DNA of 64,000 nucleotides from Epilithonimonas hungarica (GTDB lineage Bacteria; Bacteroidota; Bacteroidia; Flavobacteriales; Weeksellaceae): positions 682,001 through 746,000 of the forward strand of contig NZ_FNBH01000002.1 in the NCBI RefSeq assembly GCF_900102265.1, read 5' to 3'. Both the position numbers and the translations under genes were made by a program. Below are positions 17,603 to 27,385 of this stretch, piece by piece. The notes beneath the pieces were generated by a model. The model saw nothing but the letters and a program-made list of their open reading frames with translations, was not told the DNA's origin and made no database searches. How positions within the stretch are numbered: position 1 is the stretch's first letter; the number at the start of each line of letters is the position of its first letter.

Positions 17603-18976
17603 ATGAATTCTCTAAAATATCTTTTCTTATTTCTGCTGATTCCGTTTCTGGGATTATCACAAACCAAAGATTCCCGTTATCAGCCAAAACCTTACGTTCA
17701 GCTCAAACATCCCGAATGGAGCAAAAATGCGACAATCTACGAAGTCAACATCCGACAATATACCAAAGAAGGCACTTTCAAAGCTTTTGAAAAACATTTG
17801 CCGAGACTCAAAAAAATGGGTGTTGATATTCTTTGGCTGATGCCCGTCCATCCGATCGGAGAGATGCACAGAAAAGGAAAACTCGGCAGTTATTATTCCG
17901 TGAAAGATTTCAAAGGTGTGAATCCTGACTTTGGAACTTTGAAGGATTTTAAAAATTTGGTTGACAAAATCCATTCGATGGGAATGTACGTTGTGCTTGA
18001 CTGGGTCGGGAATCATTCCGCTTGGGACAATCCGCTGGCAAAAGAACATCCGGATTGGTATACGAAATCAAGGGAAGGTAATTTCCAGCCAACACCTTGG
18101 TACGATTGGGATGATGTCATCGATTTTGATTACAACAATCCTGACTTCCGGGAATATATGACGGGCGTTTTGAAATACTGGGTAAAAGAAGCCAACATTG
18201 ATGGTTACAGATGTGATGTTGCAGGCTTTATCCCTGTTGATTTTTGGGAAAATGCAAGAGAAGAGCTTGACCAGATAAAACCGGTTTTTATGTTGGCAGA
18301 ATGGGAATCGCGTGACCTTTACAGAAAATCCTTTGATATGACCTATTCCTGGACGCTTTGGGACAAACTGAAACTGGCAACAACAGGTGAGAAAGGCGCT
18401 AATGCTTTATACGAATATATGGCACACGATGTCGGCAGTTTTCCTTATGATTCTTACAGAATGCTATTCACGGATAATCACGATAAGAATTCCTGGGAAG
18501 GCAACCAGTATTCAAACTTCGGAAAAGGATTGGAAACAGCAATGGCACTTTGCGGAACAGCCAACGGAATGCCCTTGGTCTACAGTGGACAAGAAGCTGG
18601 GCTGGACAGAAGTCTTGCGTTTTTTGAGAAAGATGAAATCGTTTGGAAAGACCACAAATTCTATGGAATGTATCAGAAGTTATTTGATCTGAAGCATAAA
18701 AACCAAGCGCTTTGGAATGGGAAATGGGGCGGAGAAATGATTCGAGTAACCAATGATCAGATGAATGATGTTTTATCTTTTTATCGTGAAAAGAATGACA
18801 ACTCAGTCTTATCTATTTTCAATTTCTCGGATAAAAGCCTTCCAACTTCCGTTGATACCAAATATTATTTCGGACAATATCGAGAATTATTCACCGGAAA
18901 AATTTTTAACATCGATTCTGAAAAGACAACTATCAACCTGAAACCTTGGGAGTATTTGGTTTTAGTAAAGAATTAA
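17603..18976 (+). CDS. Secreted alpha-amylase family (GH13) glycoside hydrolase
   Basis: A 457-residue protein with a signal peptide (1-19, ending PFLGLSQ) and a GH13 (beta/alpha)8 barrel. The three catalytic acids can be placed: nucleophile Asp205 in DGYRCDVAG, acid/base Glu233 in MLAEWE, and the third Asp294 in FTDNHDK. A C-terminal beta domain (about 390-457) follows. It acts on alpha-glucans such as starch or maltodextrins, probably in the periplasm or surface. It stands alone, without susC/susD partners. The segment TAATTTTAG ahead of it is near-consensus to the -7 box. Confidence 0.9.
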   Translation: MNSLKYLFLFLLIPFLGLSQTKDSRYQPKPYVQLKHPEWSKNATIYEVNIRQYTKEGTFKAFEKHLPRLKKMGVDILWLMPVHPIGEMHRKGKLGSYYSVKDFKGVNPDFGTLKDFKNLVDKIHSMGMYVVLDWVGNHSAWDNPLAKEHPDWYTKSREGNFQPTPWYDWDDVIDFDYNNPDFREYMTGVLKYWVKEANIDGYRCDVAGFIPVDFWENAREELDQIKPVFMLAEWESRDLYRKSFDMTYSWTLWDKLKLATTGEKGANALYEYMAHDVGSFPYDSYRMLFTDNHDKNSWEGNQYSNFGKGLETAMALCGTANGMPLVYSGQEAGLDRSLAFFEKDEIVWKDHKFYGMYQKLFDLKHKNQALWNGKWGGEMIRVTNDQMNDVLSFYREKNDNSVLSIFNFSDKSLPTSVDTKYYFGQYRELFTGKIFNIDSEKTTINLKPWEYLVLVKN

Positions 18977-19056
18977 ATTCAAATCACTAAAAGGCAGATT
19001 GTACAGATTTATTTTTAATACTAAAATTTTTAATTATAATAAAGTTCAGCTTCGTT

Positions 19057-20286
19057 TTATACAAGGCTGTTTTTGTCTGCATAGTTCAACTTGAAGAAAA
19101 TAAAGGTCATTATCGAGAAGGCCAGGAGCGAACTTCCACCGTAACTGAAAAACGGCAAAGGAATCCCAACAGTCGGGAAAAGTCCCATTACCATCCCAAG
19201 ATTGATGGAAAAGTGTATTAATAAAATAGATGCAAAACAATAGCCAAAAACCCGATTGAATGTTGATTTTTGATTTTCTGACAGATAGTAGATCCTGCCA
19301 ATGAAAACCGCATAGCAGAGAATCAAGATCGTGCTACCAAGAAAACCCCATTCTTCTCCAACGGTACAAAAAATATAATCGGTCTCCTGCTCCGGAACGA
19401 ACTTACCTTGTGTTACCGAACCTTGCTTATATCCTTTTCCTTTCAATCCGCCAGAACCAATTGCCGTTTTAGAATACAGCAAGTTATAGCCTGAAGTATC
19501 CCGGAAGGCTTTTTCCCCTTTGTATAAAACCTCAACTCTTTCGCGCTGGTGCTTTGGAAGTTTGGTTAAAATGTAAGGTGACCCATAAGACAATGCACTA
19601 AGGATCCCGACTGTAAAAACAATCGCAACAATATACATGACATTTCCTTGAATCGTGTAAAAGTTGAAAAAAACAAAAATAGCCGCAATGATAAGAATTG
19701 CAATCACAACATATAACGGATTGACCGCAATCGAGATGAGAAAAACGGCAGCAAAGGTGAAGATCACACCAAATAACCAACCCGAAAGTCCCTCTCTATA
19801 AAGTGCCATTAAAAAAGCGAAAAATACCAATAATGAACCGACATCCGGAATCATTAGAACGACGACTCCAGGAATTGCAACAATTGCCAAAGATGTATAG
19901 AGTACTTTCTTATTCTTGAGATTAAAATCCGGATTGGAAACATAATTTGCCAGCATAAGAGCTGTTCCAATCTTTGCAAACTCTACAGGCTGCATCGTGA
20001 ATCCACCGAATTTGTACCAGTTTTTCTGACCAAGGATTTCTGTTCCGAAGGGAAATAATCCAATTAAAAGCAAAACTCCTCCAACATAAATGATCGCAGA
20101 CATATTCTCGAAGAACTTGGTTCTCATAAAGAATATAATCATCCCAATGAAGCAAGAAATTCCGAAGAATATCAACTGCTTTTGCCCCAACTCTGCTTTT
20201 ACACTATAAATGTTAAGAATTGCAAAGACACATAACAGAACATATAGCGTTATTCCTAATTTATCAATCCCTTCTGCCCACTTCAT
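19057..20286 (-). CDS. rodA: Rod shape-determining peptidoglycan glycosyltransferase RodA
   Basis: A 409-residue SEDS-family inner-membrane polymerase with about ten hydrophobic segments. Family motifs include GAQK-like GQKNWYKFGGFTMQPVEFAKIG, the VLMIPDVGSLLVF region with the catalytic-type Asp, and the terminal PTVGIPLPFFSYGGSSLL. With PBP2 it makes lateral-wall glycan strands. Its start overlaps the end of mrdA by 4 nt. It is the last gene of the mreB-mreC-mreD-mrdA-rodA operon, and no terminator is seen downstream toward the convergent amylase gene. Confidence 0.93.
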   Translation of the reverse strand: MKWAEGIDKLGITLYVLLCVFAILNIYSVKAELGQKQLIFFGISCFIGMIIFFMRTKFFENMSAIIYVGGVLLLIGLFPFGTEILGQKNWYKFGGFTMQPVEFAKIGTALMLANYVSNPDFNLKNKKVLYTSLAIVAIPGVVVLMIPDVGSLLVFFAFLMALYREGLSGWLFGVIFTFAAVFLISIAVNPLYVVIAILIIAAIFVFFNFYTIQGNVMYIVAIVFTVGILSALSYGSPYILTKLPKHQRERVEVLYKGEKAFRDTSGYNLLYSKTAIGSGGLKGKGYKQGSVTQGKFVPEQETDYIFCTVGEEWGFLGSTILILCYAVFIGRIYYLSENQKSTFNRVFGYCFASILLIHFSINLGMVMGLFPTVGIPLPFFSYGGSSLLAFSIMTFIFFKLNYADKNSLV

Positions 20287-22310
20287 TTTACTTTGGATTT
20301 TAGAGGTTTAACTTTTGAACTGTCTTTCTTTAATTTTTTTTCTTGGATGGCTTGTAAGCTGTCTTTTATTCTCTTCAACTGAGCTGAATCTTTAGGCGGT
20401 TCTTTGTACCACCCTTTTCGTTTCATTTCAGAAATGTACTGTCGTTTATACTCGGGCATAAAACTCGAGGTAATCATTTTTTTGTAAAGATTTTCCCTTT
20501 TCAGTTCCCCAGTGATATATTTTTCGGCAATGGTCGTACAAGCCGGACCTGCCCAAGTTGCTCCAAATCCTGCGTGCTCCATAACGGCCGCAACAACAAT
20601 CTTCGGCTTATCCGCAGGTGCAATCAAAACAAAAATCGAATTATCTTTTCCTTGCGGCACCTGAGCTGTACCTGTTTTCGCCAATTGTGTGAAATCTTTA
20701 GAAAGCAAGCTTCTTCCCGTTCCTCTCAACATTACGGCCTCCATACCTTGAAGAACAACATTGTAGAAATGAGGATTCTGAACCAATGTCATATGTTTTT
20801 TCTTGAATCTTGGGTCGGGATTTGGTTTTCCATCGATAGATTTTACAACGTGTGGTGTATAATACCAGCCTTTGTTTGCAATAGCTGCTACAAAATTGGC
20901 CATTTGCATCGGTGTCAAAAGTACATCTCCTTGTCCCATACCATTATATATGGCTCCAGTTGGCATCTCGTCCCAGTTTTTATAATCTGTCCGTTTAGAA
21001 CCGCTGGCTTTATAAATAGATTTCATTCTTTTTTCATAGAATTCTCCTGATGGGATTCTACCTTTTGCACCGACCGCCAAATCGTTATTAAGGAATTCCC
21101 CAACGCCAAAACTATTGATGATCTTTTTCCATTCATCTACCCCTTTTGATGGGTTTCCCGGATATTTTTTTATGATTGATATATAGGCATAAGTGAAATA
21201 ACAGTTACTAGAAACCTGAATCGATGGAATCAGTGGATCTGCGCCACCGTGCCCCTTGATGCTTTTCCCACGATAAAAGAAACCTCTTCCACAAGGGAAA
21301 ATTGTTTTATCCGTCATCACACCCATTTCCATTGCCGCTAGAGCTGTCAACAATTTGAAAGTAGAACCCGGTGGATAAGCTGCCTGAACAGAGCGGTCAA
21401 AGGTTGGCTTGTTTTCGAAAATCGTATCGTTAGCAAGTTTGTAGAGATTTCTGGATTTGTTTGGTCCTGTAAAAAGATTCGGATCGATGTCCGGGCCGGT
21501 TGCCATTGTCAGGATTTCGCCATTGTTTGGGTCTAATGCTACGATTGCACCGTGTTTATTAACTAACATTTCCTCCGCCATTCTTTGCAAATCGTAATCG
21601 ATGGTCAAAGTCAGGTCTTTTCCGGTTACAACTTCTTTGTCAAGCTCTCCGTTTTTGTAAGAACCAATGCTTCTCTGGCGAATATCTTTCTGGATATATT
21701 TCATTCCTTTTTCACCTCTGAGCTCTTTTTCGTAAGCTTTTTCTATCCCGCTTTTCCCGACAATATCTCCAGGTAAATAATATAAAGAATCTTTCTTAAT
21801 ATCATTATCATTCACCTGATTGGTATAACCCAAAAGATTTCCGGAAGTATTGATTTCATATTGTCTCTGCGGACGCGGAACAATTGAAAATGCCGGATAT
21901 TTGAAAATCAATTCCTGAATCCTCGCCATTTCTTCACGACTTAGATTTTTCATAAAAGTCATTGGCGTCAACTTGGAATAATATTTTTCTTTCTCAATGT
22001 TTTTCATCGTTTTGATGAAATCCGGCTTTGAGATATTAATCAATTTACAAAAACCAAGTGTATCAAAATCAGGTTTAAGAAGTGCCGCTGTATATGAAAT
22101 CTCAAACGCCGGCTGATTCCCTACAAGGATTTTACCGTTTCTATCAAAGATGACACCCCTTGGTGGGATTACATATTCGATTTTGATTGAGGTATTGGCA
22201 GCATTAAGCGCATATCTGTCAGTAAACAATTGCAGATAGGAAAGCCTTGCAATAAAAATTAATGCAATGATGGAAAGTGCGAGAATGATTTTGAGATACT
22301 GTGATTTCAT
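20283..22310 (-). CDS. mrdA: Penicillin-binding protein 2 (transpeptidase)
   Basis: A 675-residue class B PBP anchored by one N-terminal helix (about 8-26). A pedestal domain (YVIPPRGVIFDRNGKIL) is followed by the transpeptidase: nucleophile Ser316 in PPGSTFK, SSN motif in VSSNCYF, and KTGTAQ. An about 55-residue Lys-rich C-terminal tail (ERIKDSLQAIQEKKLKKD type) extends the family length. It crosslinks peptidoglycan during elongation and partners RodA, whose gene overlaps by 4 nt. A gap of 86 nt separates it from mreD upstream. Confidence 0.93.
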   Translation of the reverse strand: MKSQYLKIILALSIIALIFIARLSYLQLFTDRYALNAANTSIKIEYVIPPRGVIFDRNGKILVGNQPAFEISYTAALLKPDFDTLGFCKLINISKPDFIKTMKNIEKEKYYSKLTPMTFMKNLSREEMARIQELIFKYPAFSIVPRPQRQYEINTSGNLLGYTNQVNDNDIKKDSLYYLPGDIVGKSGIEKAYEKELRGEKGMKYIQKDIRQRSIGSYKNGELDKEVVTGKDLTLTIDYDLQRMAEEMLVNKHGAIVALDPNNGEILTMATGPDIDPNLFTGPNKSRNLYKLANDTIFENKPTFDRSVQAAYPPGSTFKLLTALAAMEMGVMTDKTIFPCGRGFFYRGKSIKGHGGADPLIPSIQVSSNCYFTYAYISIIKKYPGNPSKGVDEWKKIINSFGVGEFLNNDLAVGAKGRIPSGEFYEKRMKSIYKASGSKRTDYKNWDEMPTGAIYNGMGQGDVLLTPMQMANFVAAIANKGWYYTPHVVKSIDGKPNPDPRFKKKHMTLVQNPHFYNVVLQGMEAVMLRGTGRSLLSKDFTQLAKTGTAQVPQGKDNSIFVLIAPADKPKIVVAAVMEHAGFGATWAGPACTTIAEKYITGELKRENLYKKMITSSFMPEYKRQYISEMKRKGWYKEPPKDSAQLKRIKDSLQAIQEKKLKKDSSKVKPLKSKVK

Positions 22311-22396
22311 ATGTGCTTTTCTATTTTTTAGAGGACATATGCAACCTCAATGTCAAAGAAAATATAGTTTGGTTTTTTATACACATTTTTCGATTT

Positions 22397-22903
22397 TCAG
22401 ACTTTTTGCTTGATTTTAAATGCTAATGTATAGGCTAATATAAATACAAACGAGATTATACTGGTTACTATTACATTAAATAAAATTTCAAAAAATCTAT
22501 CGAATTTAAAAAACTCGATGTACTGTACCAAAAATTGATGGATAAAAATACTGGTGATGATAAAAAATATGAACTGTGTCCACTGGATACTTTGGAAAGA
22601 AAAGAAATCCGTAGTCGTATCCGTTGATGTTCTGAATATGATTGTCCTAAAGTAAGCGATAACTGTCGTCGCAAAAGCATTGATACCCCAAGTTCCCAAA
22701 AATGCGTCCACACATAATCCTAATAAAAAGCTCAATCCTAAAAACTGAAATTGATTTCGAAAAAACGGATAGAACATTACAAATACAGGATAAAGCACCG
22801 GAATGTATTGCCCAAACAAAGCAATCCTGTTCAGGATAAAAACCTGAAAAGCTGTAAGTATTGCTATTAAAAGCAAGTCTGATGCAATGTTTCTACTGAC
22901 CAT
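22397..22903 (-). CDS. mreD: Rod shape-determining protein MreD
   Basis: A 168-residue polytopic inner-membrane protein with about five hydrophobic segments. It contains GLSFLLGLCVDAFLGTWGINAFATT, the conserved MreD heart with the D-x-x-x-G-G pattern. It links MreC to the elongasome. It overlaps mreC by 11 nt. The identification rests strongly on operon position, since MreD is poorly conserved. Confidence 0.88.
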   Translation of the reverse strand: MVSRNIASDLLLIAILTAFQVFILNRIALFGQYIPVLYPVFVMFYPFFRNQFQFLGLSFLLGLCVDAFLGTWGINAFATTVIAYFRTIIFRTSTDTTTDFFSFQSIQWTQFIFFIITSIFIHQFLVQYIEFFKFDRFFEILFNVIVTSIISFVFILAYTLAFKIKQKV

Positions 22904-23747
22904 CTTTTTTAATTTGAGCCTTTAAAGTATCATCTATTTTCTGAACCTCCGATTTTTTAAGATTTCTTACAACATAAACCGTACTCAGCTTTCCGATTTT
23001 CTCGCTAAGTTCTACAGAAACGTCCCAGAATCCTGTCTTGCTGTCAACCTGATAACCGGCAACTGTTCCCACCGGAATTCCTGCTGGGAAAATTGAGGAT
23101 TTCCCGTCTGTTACAACCGTATCTCCAACTTTTAGCGGAACATATTTCGGGATATCAGAAAGCGTCATCGTTCTGGTATCATCTCCTTTCCAGGAAAGTG
23201 TCCCAAAATATCCTGACTTTTTAAGCGATGCACTGATTTTGATTTTATTGGTACTCAAAACCGACTGAACCAAAGAATAATTATCTGTTGTATTGATAAC
23301 GATTCCGGCAATTCCTCGAGGTGCAATAACACCCATTTTAGAACTTACGCCTTGCAGACGTCCCCTGTTAATTGTGAAATAATTATCTTTTCTGTTGATA
23401 GTATTGTAAACAACTTCTCCGTCAACGAAAGTATAAATCTGTCCACCTCCGATCGTATCATAAACTCTTCGGAAAACTGGCTTGTCCAGCTTTTCTTTTC
23501 CGTAAAGTTCTTTCATCAAAGCTTTATTCTGAACAATAAGGTCTTCATTGATTTGTTTTAATTTCAAGTAAGAAGTTCCCTCATCGATATAACCGGAAAC
23601 CCAAGAATTGAAAGCCGCCGTTTTTGCTGCCAGGAAACTTTGCTGCATAGCATTTTTGCTGAATATCAGTACAATTGCAACCAATTGCAGGAATATGAAG
23701 AACACAAATAATGCATTCTTGGAAAAAAATCTCAGCAAAGCACCCAT
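22893..23747 (-). CDS. mreC: Cell shape-determining protein MreC
   Basis: A 284-residue bitopic protein with one N-terminal membrane helix (about 12-30), a coiled-coil region (about 60-85) and a periplasmic beta domain with the family segments NRGRLQGVSSKMGVIAPRGIAGIV and GDTVVTDGKSSIFPAGIPVGTV. It bridges cytoplasmic MreB and periplasmic PBP2. It starts 25 nt downstream of mreB and overlaps mreD. Confidence 0.93.
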   Translation of the reverse strand: MGALLRFFSKNALFVFFIFLQLVAIVLIFSKNAMQQSFLAAKTAAFNSWVSGYIDEGTSYLKLKQINEDLIVQNKALMKELYGKEKLDKPVFRRVYDTIGGGQIYTFVDGEVVYNTINRKDNYFTINRGRLQGVSSKMGVIAPRGIAGIVINTTDNYSLVQSVLSTNKIKISASLKKSGYFGTLSWKGDDTRTMTLSDIPKYVPLKVGDTVVTDGKSSIFPAGIPVGTVAGYQVDSKTGFWDVSVELSEKIGKLSTVYVVRNLKKSEVQKIDDTLKAQIKKDGQ

Positions 23748-23772
23748 CTAAAAAAAGACCTCGAAAAAATTA

Positions 23773-24798
23773 TTATTTGATAAGGAAATTGAATTTATCC
23801 ATATTTTTAAGAGCAATCCCTGTTCCTCTTACAACCGCTCTCAATGGGTCTTCTGCCACGAAAACAGGAAGTCCGGTTTTTCTGTGAAGTCTGTCTGCCA
23901 AACCTCTCAAAAGAGCGCCACCACCAGCAAGATAAATTCCGGTTTTGTAGATATCCGCTGCCAATTCAGGAGGAGTCAAAGAAAGAGTTTCCATTACGGC
24001 GTCCTCGATTCTGATGATTGATTTATCAAGCGCTTTGGCAATTTCTTTATAATTGACCATAATCTCTTTTGGCTTCCCGGTAATCAAATCACGGCCTTGT
24101 ACAGGAATATCATCAATCGGAACGTCCAGTTCTTCAACAGCTGAACCAACCTCTAATTTGATTCTCTCCGCCGTTCTTTCCCCGATATATAAATTATGAT
24201 GCGTTCTAAGATAGTAAGCAATATCATTGGTGAAAACATCACCTGCAATTTTTACAGATTTGTCACAAACGATTCCGCCAAGCGCCACTACAGCAATTTC
24301 TGTTGTACCACCACCTATGTCGATAATCATATTACCTTCCGGTTTCTGAACATCAATACCAACTCCTATTGCAGCAGCCATTGGTTCATAAATCAAACGA
24401 ACCTCTTTCGCATTTACCTTTTGGGCAGAATCTCTTACCGCTCTTTTTTCAACTTCGGTAATTCCGGACGGGATACAAATAACAATTCTGAGTGCGGGTT
24501 GAAAAAGCTTTCCTTTGATACCCGGGATCTGCTTGATAAATTCCTTGATCATATGTTCGGAAGCGTGGAAATCTGCAATCACACCATCCTTCAACGGGCG
24601 AACTGTTTTGATATCCTCATGGGTCTTCCCTTGCATATGTTTTGCCTGTTCCCCAACAGCGATCGGTTTGCCGGACGAGCGCTCTATCGCCACGATAGAA
24701 GGCTGGTCTACAACGATTTTGTTGTTATGTATGATTAGCGTATTCGCTGTACCCAAGTCAATCGCAATCTCTTGCGTAAACATATCCAATATACCCAT
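23773..24798 (-). CDS. mreB: Rod shape-determining actin-like protein MreB
   Basis: A 341-residue actin-fold ATPase that polymerises under the membrane and directs wall synthesis. Phosphate-1 loop AIDLGTANTLI is near residue 12, phosphate-2 is MIIDIGGGTTEIAVVALGG, and the adenosine motif is LAGGGALLRGL. Length and motifs are canonical. It is the first gene of the five-gene elongasome operon, with its promoter at 24824-24831. Confidence 0.97.
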   Translation of the reverse strand: MGILDMFTQEIAIDLGTANTLIIHNNKIVVDQPSIVAIERSSGKPIAVGEQAKHMQGKTHEDIKTVRPLKDGVIADFHASEHMIKEFIKQIPGIKGKLFQPALRIVICIPSGITEVEKRAVRDSAQKVNAKEVRLIYEPMAAAIGVGIDVQKPEGNMIIDIGGGTTEIAVVALGGIVCDKSVKIAGDVFTNDIAYYLRTHHNLYIGERTAERIKLEVGSAVEELDVPIDDIPVQGRDLITGKPKEIMVNYKEIAKALDKSIIRIEDAVMETLSLTPPELAADIYKTGIYLAGGGALLRGLADRLHRKTGLPVFVAEDPLRAVVRGTGIALKNMDKFNFLIK

Positions 24799-24823
24799 TT
24801 CCGTTCAATAATTGTTAAGTTGA

Positions 24824-24831
24824 CAAAGATA
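24824..24831 (-). promoter_or_regulatory. TAnnTTTG -7 promoter element for the mreB operon
   Basis: Minus-strand TATCTTTG lies 25 nt before the mreB ATG at 24798. The 287-bp gap to the divergent hemA gene holds only A/T-rich sequence and the two promoters. Confidence 0.62.
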
Positions 24832-25067
24832 GGAATTTAGACTTATTCTATAGATTGAATTAAAAATATTTTGGTTAAAATTTCCTTAAAATTTCATATC
24901 GAATAATTACTAAAAATTCCAAAATTCAGGTTCAAACAAACCTATCATATTAAAACTTCAAAAAGAGAAATATATTGTTGGAAATCTGTTTATAATTTTC
25001 AGAAAACTTATAGATTTTATCAATTTTCCAAAATGATATTCAGAAACAGTCTTAGTTTTAAAAATTG

Positions 25068-25075
25068 TAAATTTG
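25068..25075 (+). promoter_or_regulatory. TAnnTTTG -7 promoter element for the hem operon
   Basis: TAAATTTG lies 10 nt before the hemA ATG at 25086, predicting a very short leader. Confidence 0.6.
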
Positions 25076-25085
25076 CAAACTGAAA

Positions 25086-26375
25086 ATGAGCCTAAAAAAT
25101 AAATTTCATCAAACTTCTGATTTCGCCGTTCTAAGCATTAGCTATGAAAAAGCCGATGCAGAAACGCGTGGAAAATTTGCTTTCTTCGATGAACACGTCA
25201 AGTCATTTGTCAACCAGATCCACGAGCAGGATTACGGCGATGCTTTCGTGGTTTCCACTTGCAACAGAACCGAAATTTATTCTACGACTAAAAATTATCT
25301 TCACATTGCCGAACTTTATTGTAACACAGTCGGTGTTTCTCTTTCAGAGTTTTTAAAATATGTGAATGTCCTGCAGAGGGAAGATGCACTTTTCCACCTT
25401 TTCCGTGTCGCGGCAGGTTTGGAAAGCCAGATCATCGGTGATTTTGAGATTGTTTCTCAAATCAAGAACGCGTACCACCGATTCAAAAAATATAAAGATT
25501 TTTCTAATCCTTATTTGGAAAGAGCCATTAATTCATCGATTCAGATTTCAAAAAGAATCAAGAATGAAACCGGAATCAGTACAGGTTCCGCTTCGGTCTC
25601 TTATGCGGCAGTTCATTATATATTGAATAATACGAGACATATTCACGAGAAGAATATTCTTCTTTTGGGCGTTGGAGAAATCGGACAGAATACGATCGAA
25701 AATCTTGTAAAACATATCTATCAGCCGAAAATCAAAATTGCCAACCGTTCTTTTGAAAAAGCCGAAAAAATTGCTGATAAATATAGTATTCCGCAAATCG
25801 ATTTCAATCTGTTTCCAGAAGAACTGAAGCAGACCGATGTTCTGATTGTGGCAACAGGTGCCCAGAAATATATTATTGACGAATCCAATTTTCCAAAAGA
25901 TAAAGAAATGCTTGTCATTGATCTATCGATTCCGAATAATGTTCAGAAAGAAATCGGAAATTGGGAAAACGTAACATTGATCGATGTTGACCAACTTTCG
26001 CAAACCATCAAAGCAACCATGGAGCAGCGAAAAAAGGAAATTCCAAAGGCAGAAGGCATCATCAAAGAAATGGCGAAGGAATTTGTAGATTGGGAAAAGA
26101 AAAGGAAGTTGGCACCACAAATCAATCAGTTCAAAAATTCTTTGAAACAGATTGAGGAAATCGAGATGCACAACATCCATAAGAAATTCCATTACGCAAA
26201 AATTGAGGATATGGAATTATCTAATAACTTGGTTCAAAAAATCACGAACCGTTTTGCTAAATATATTCTGGAAAATCCGTCGCGCGCGAACGAAATCACA
26301 AAAATAATGGAGGATATCCTGGACATCCATAAACAAGAATCCGATGAACAAAATAAGAATAGGAACGAGAAATAG
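25086..26375 (+). CDS. hemA: Glutamyl-tRNA reductase
   Basis: A 429-residue NADPH-dependent enzyme making glutamate-1-semialdehyde from glutamyl-tRNA, the first step of C5 haem synthesis. The catalytic Cys59 lies in VVSTCNRTEIY. The tRNA-recognition region ESQIIGDFEIVSQIKNAY, the nucleotide-binding loop LLLGVGEIGQNT and the C-terminal dimerisation helices (from about 310) are present. The last 32 nt overlap hemC in another frame. First gene of hemA-hemC-hemD-hemE. Confidence 0.95.
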   Translation: MSLKNKFHQTSDFAVLSISYEKADAETRGKFAFFDEHVKSFVNQIHEQDYGDAFVVSTCNRTEIYSTTKNYLHIAELYCNTVGVSLSEFLKYVNVLQREDALFHLFRVAAGLESQIIGDFEIVSQIKNAYHRFKKYKDFSNPYLERAINSSIQISKRIKNETGISTGSASVSYAAVHYILNNTRHIHEKNILLLGVGEIGQNTIENLVKHIYQPKIKIANRSFEKAEKIADKYSIPQIDFNLFPEELKQTDVLIVATGAQKYIIDESNFPKDKEMLVIDLSIPNNVQKEIGNWENVTLIDVDQLSQTIKATMEQRKKEIPKAEGIIKEMAKEFVDWEKKRKLAPQINQFKNSLKQIEEIEMHNIHKKFHYAKIEDMELSNNLVQKITNRFAKYILENPSRANEITKIMEDILDIHKQESDEQNKNRNEK

Positions 26376-27252
26376 TCCGCTTGCACTTTGGCAGGCCCAC
26401 GAAGTTGAATCAAAATTACAAGGTCTTGGTTTCAAAACAGAGATTGTTCCTATCGTAAGTTCCGGAGACAAAAATCTTGACCAACCACTTTATGCATTAG
26501 GGATTACCGGCGTTTTCACAAAAGATTTGGATATTGCTTTATTAAATAAGGAAATTGATATTGCTGTCCATTCTCTGAAAGATGTTCCGACTCAATTACC
26601 TGAAAACATTCAGATTTCTGCAGTTTTGGAAAGAGATTTTCCGGAAGATGTTTTGGTTAGAAATAATGATGCTGAGCCTTTGGATTTGGAAGTACTTAAA
26701 ATTGCGACCAGCAGTTTGAGAAGACGTGCCTTTTGGTTGAAAGAATTTCCTGAAACTGAATTTACAGACATCCGAGGAAATGTTCAGACACGTTTGAAAA
26801 AGCTGGATGAAGGAATTGCCGATGCCACAATATTTTCTTTGGCCGGAATCAAAAGAATGGACCTGGATATTAATTATGAACAAATCCCGTTTTTATTGCA
26901 AGCACCTTCGCAAGGGGTTGTTGCAATTGCAAGTTTGTCTGATAATGCAGAATTGAACGAATCTCTAAAATCGATTTCTCATAAAGAAACTGAGATTTGT
27001 GTAACCATAGAAAGAGAATTCCTGAAAACGTTGGAAGGTGGATGTACTGCTCCGATTGGTGCAAAAGCAGAAATGCTTGATGGGCAAATCAGATTTCAAG
27101 GAAGACTTTGTTCTCTTGATGGAAAAAACTGCATCGAAACTGATGAGATTTTTGACTGGAACGATTCTGAGAACTTTGGAGACAAAATTGCTTTGAAGGT
27201 TTTGGAAAACGGAGGCAGGGAATTGATGGAGGAAATCCAAAAAAGTCTTTAA
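26344..27252 (+). CDS. hemC: Hydroxymethylbilane synthase (porphobilinogen deaminase)
   Basis: A 302-residue enzyme joining four porphobilinogens into hydroxymethylbilane. The N-terminus IRIGTRNSPLALWQAHEVE is canonical and fixes the start, so the 32-nt overlap with hemA is real. HSLKDVPTQLP carries the conserved active-site Asp, and EREFLKTLEGGCTAPIGA holds the cofactor-binding Cys. A perfect 18-bp inverted repeat sits 24 nt after its stop. Confidence 0.96.
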   Translation: MNKIRIGTRNSPLALWQAHEVESKLQGLGFKTEIVPIVSSGDKNLDQPLYALGITGVFTKDLDIALLNKEIDIAVHSLKDVPTQLPENIQISAVLERDFPEDVLVRNNDAEPLDLEVLKIATSSLRRRAFWLKEFPETEFTDIRGNVQTRLKKLDEGIADATIFSLAGIKRMDLDINYEQIPFLLQAPSQGVVAIASLSDNAELNESLKSISHKETEICVTIEREFLKTLEGGCTAPIGAKAEMLDGQIRFQGRLCSLDGKNCIETDEIFDWNDSENFGDKIALKVLENGGRELMEEIQKSL

Positions 27253-27275
27253 TAGTAAATACTTTCTACGTTCTG

Positions 27276-27331
27276 TTTGTCATTCCGTAGGAATCTAAAC
27301 TTAGCTGTCGGGGTTCCTACGGAATGACAAA
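27276..27331. repeat. Perfect 18-bp inverted repeat between hemC and hemD
   Basis: TTTGTCATTCCGTAGGAA at 27276-27293 is the exact reverse complement of 27314-27331, with a 20-nt loop. It has no T tract and is likely a mobile palindromic element rather than a normal terminator. It lies inside the hem operon. Confidence 0.92.
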
Positions 27332-27385
27332 ATAATGTTTTAATTTTACCATCGTCAGTCTGAGGCTCTCGAAGACTTTATAAAT

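Noticed and set aside
20574-21050. 158-residue frame antisense to mrdA
   Set aside because: Shadow of the transpeptidase gene with no domain or upstream signals.
24196-24738. 180-residue frame antisense to mreB
   Set aside because: Complement of a highly conserved gene; composition and lack of motifs fit a shadow frame.
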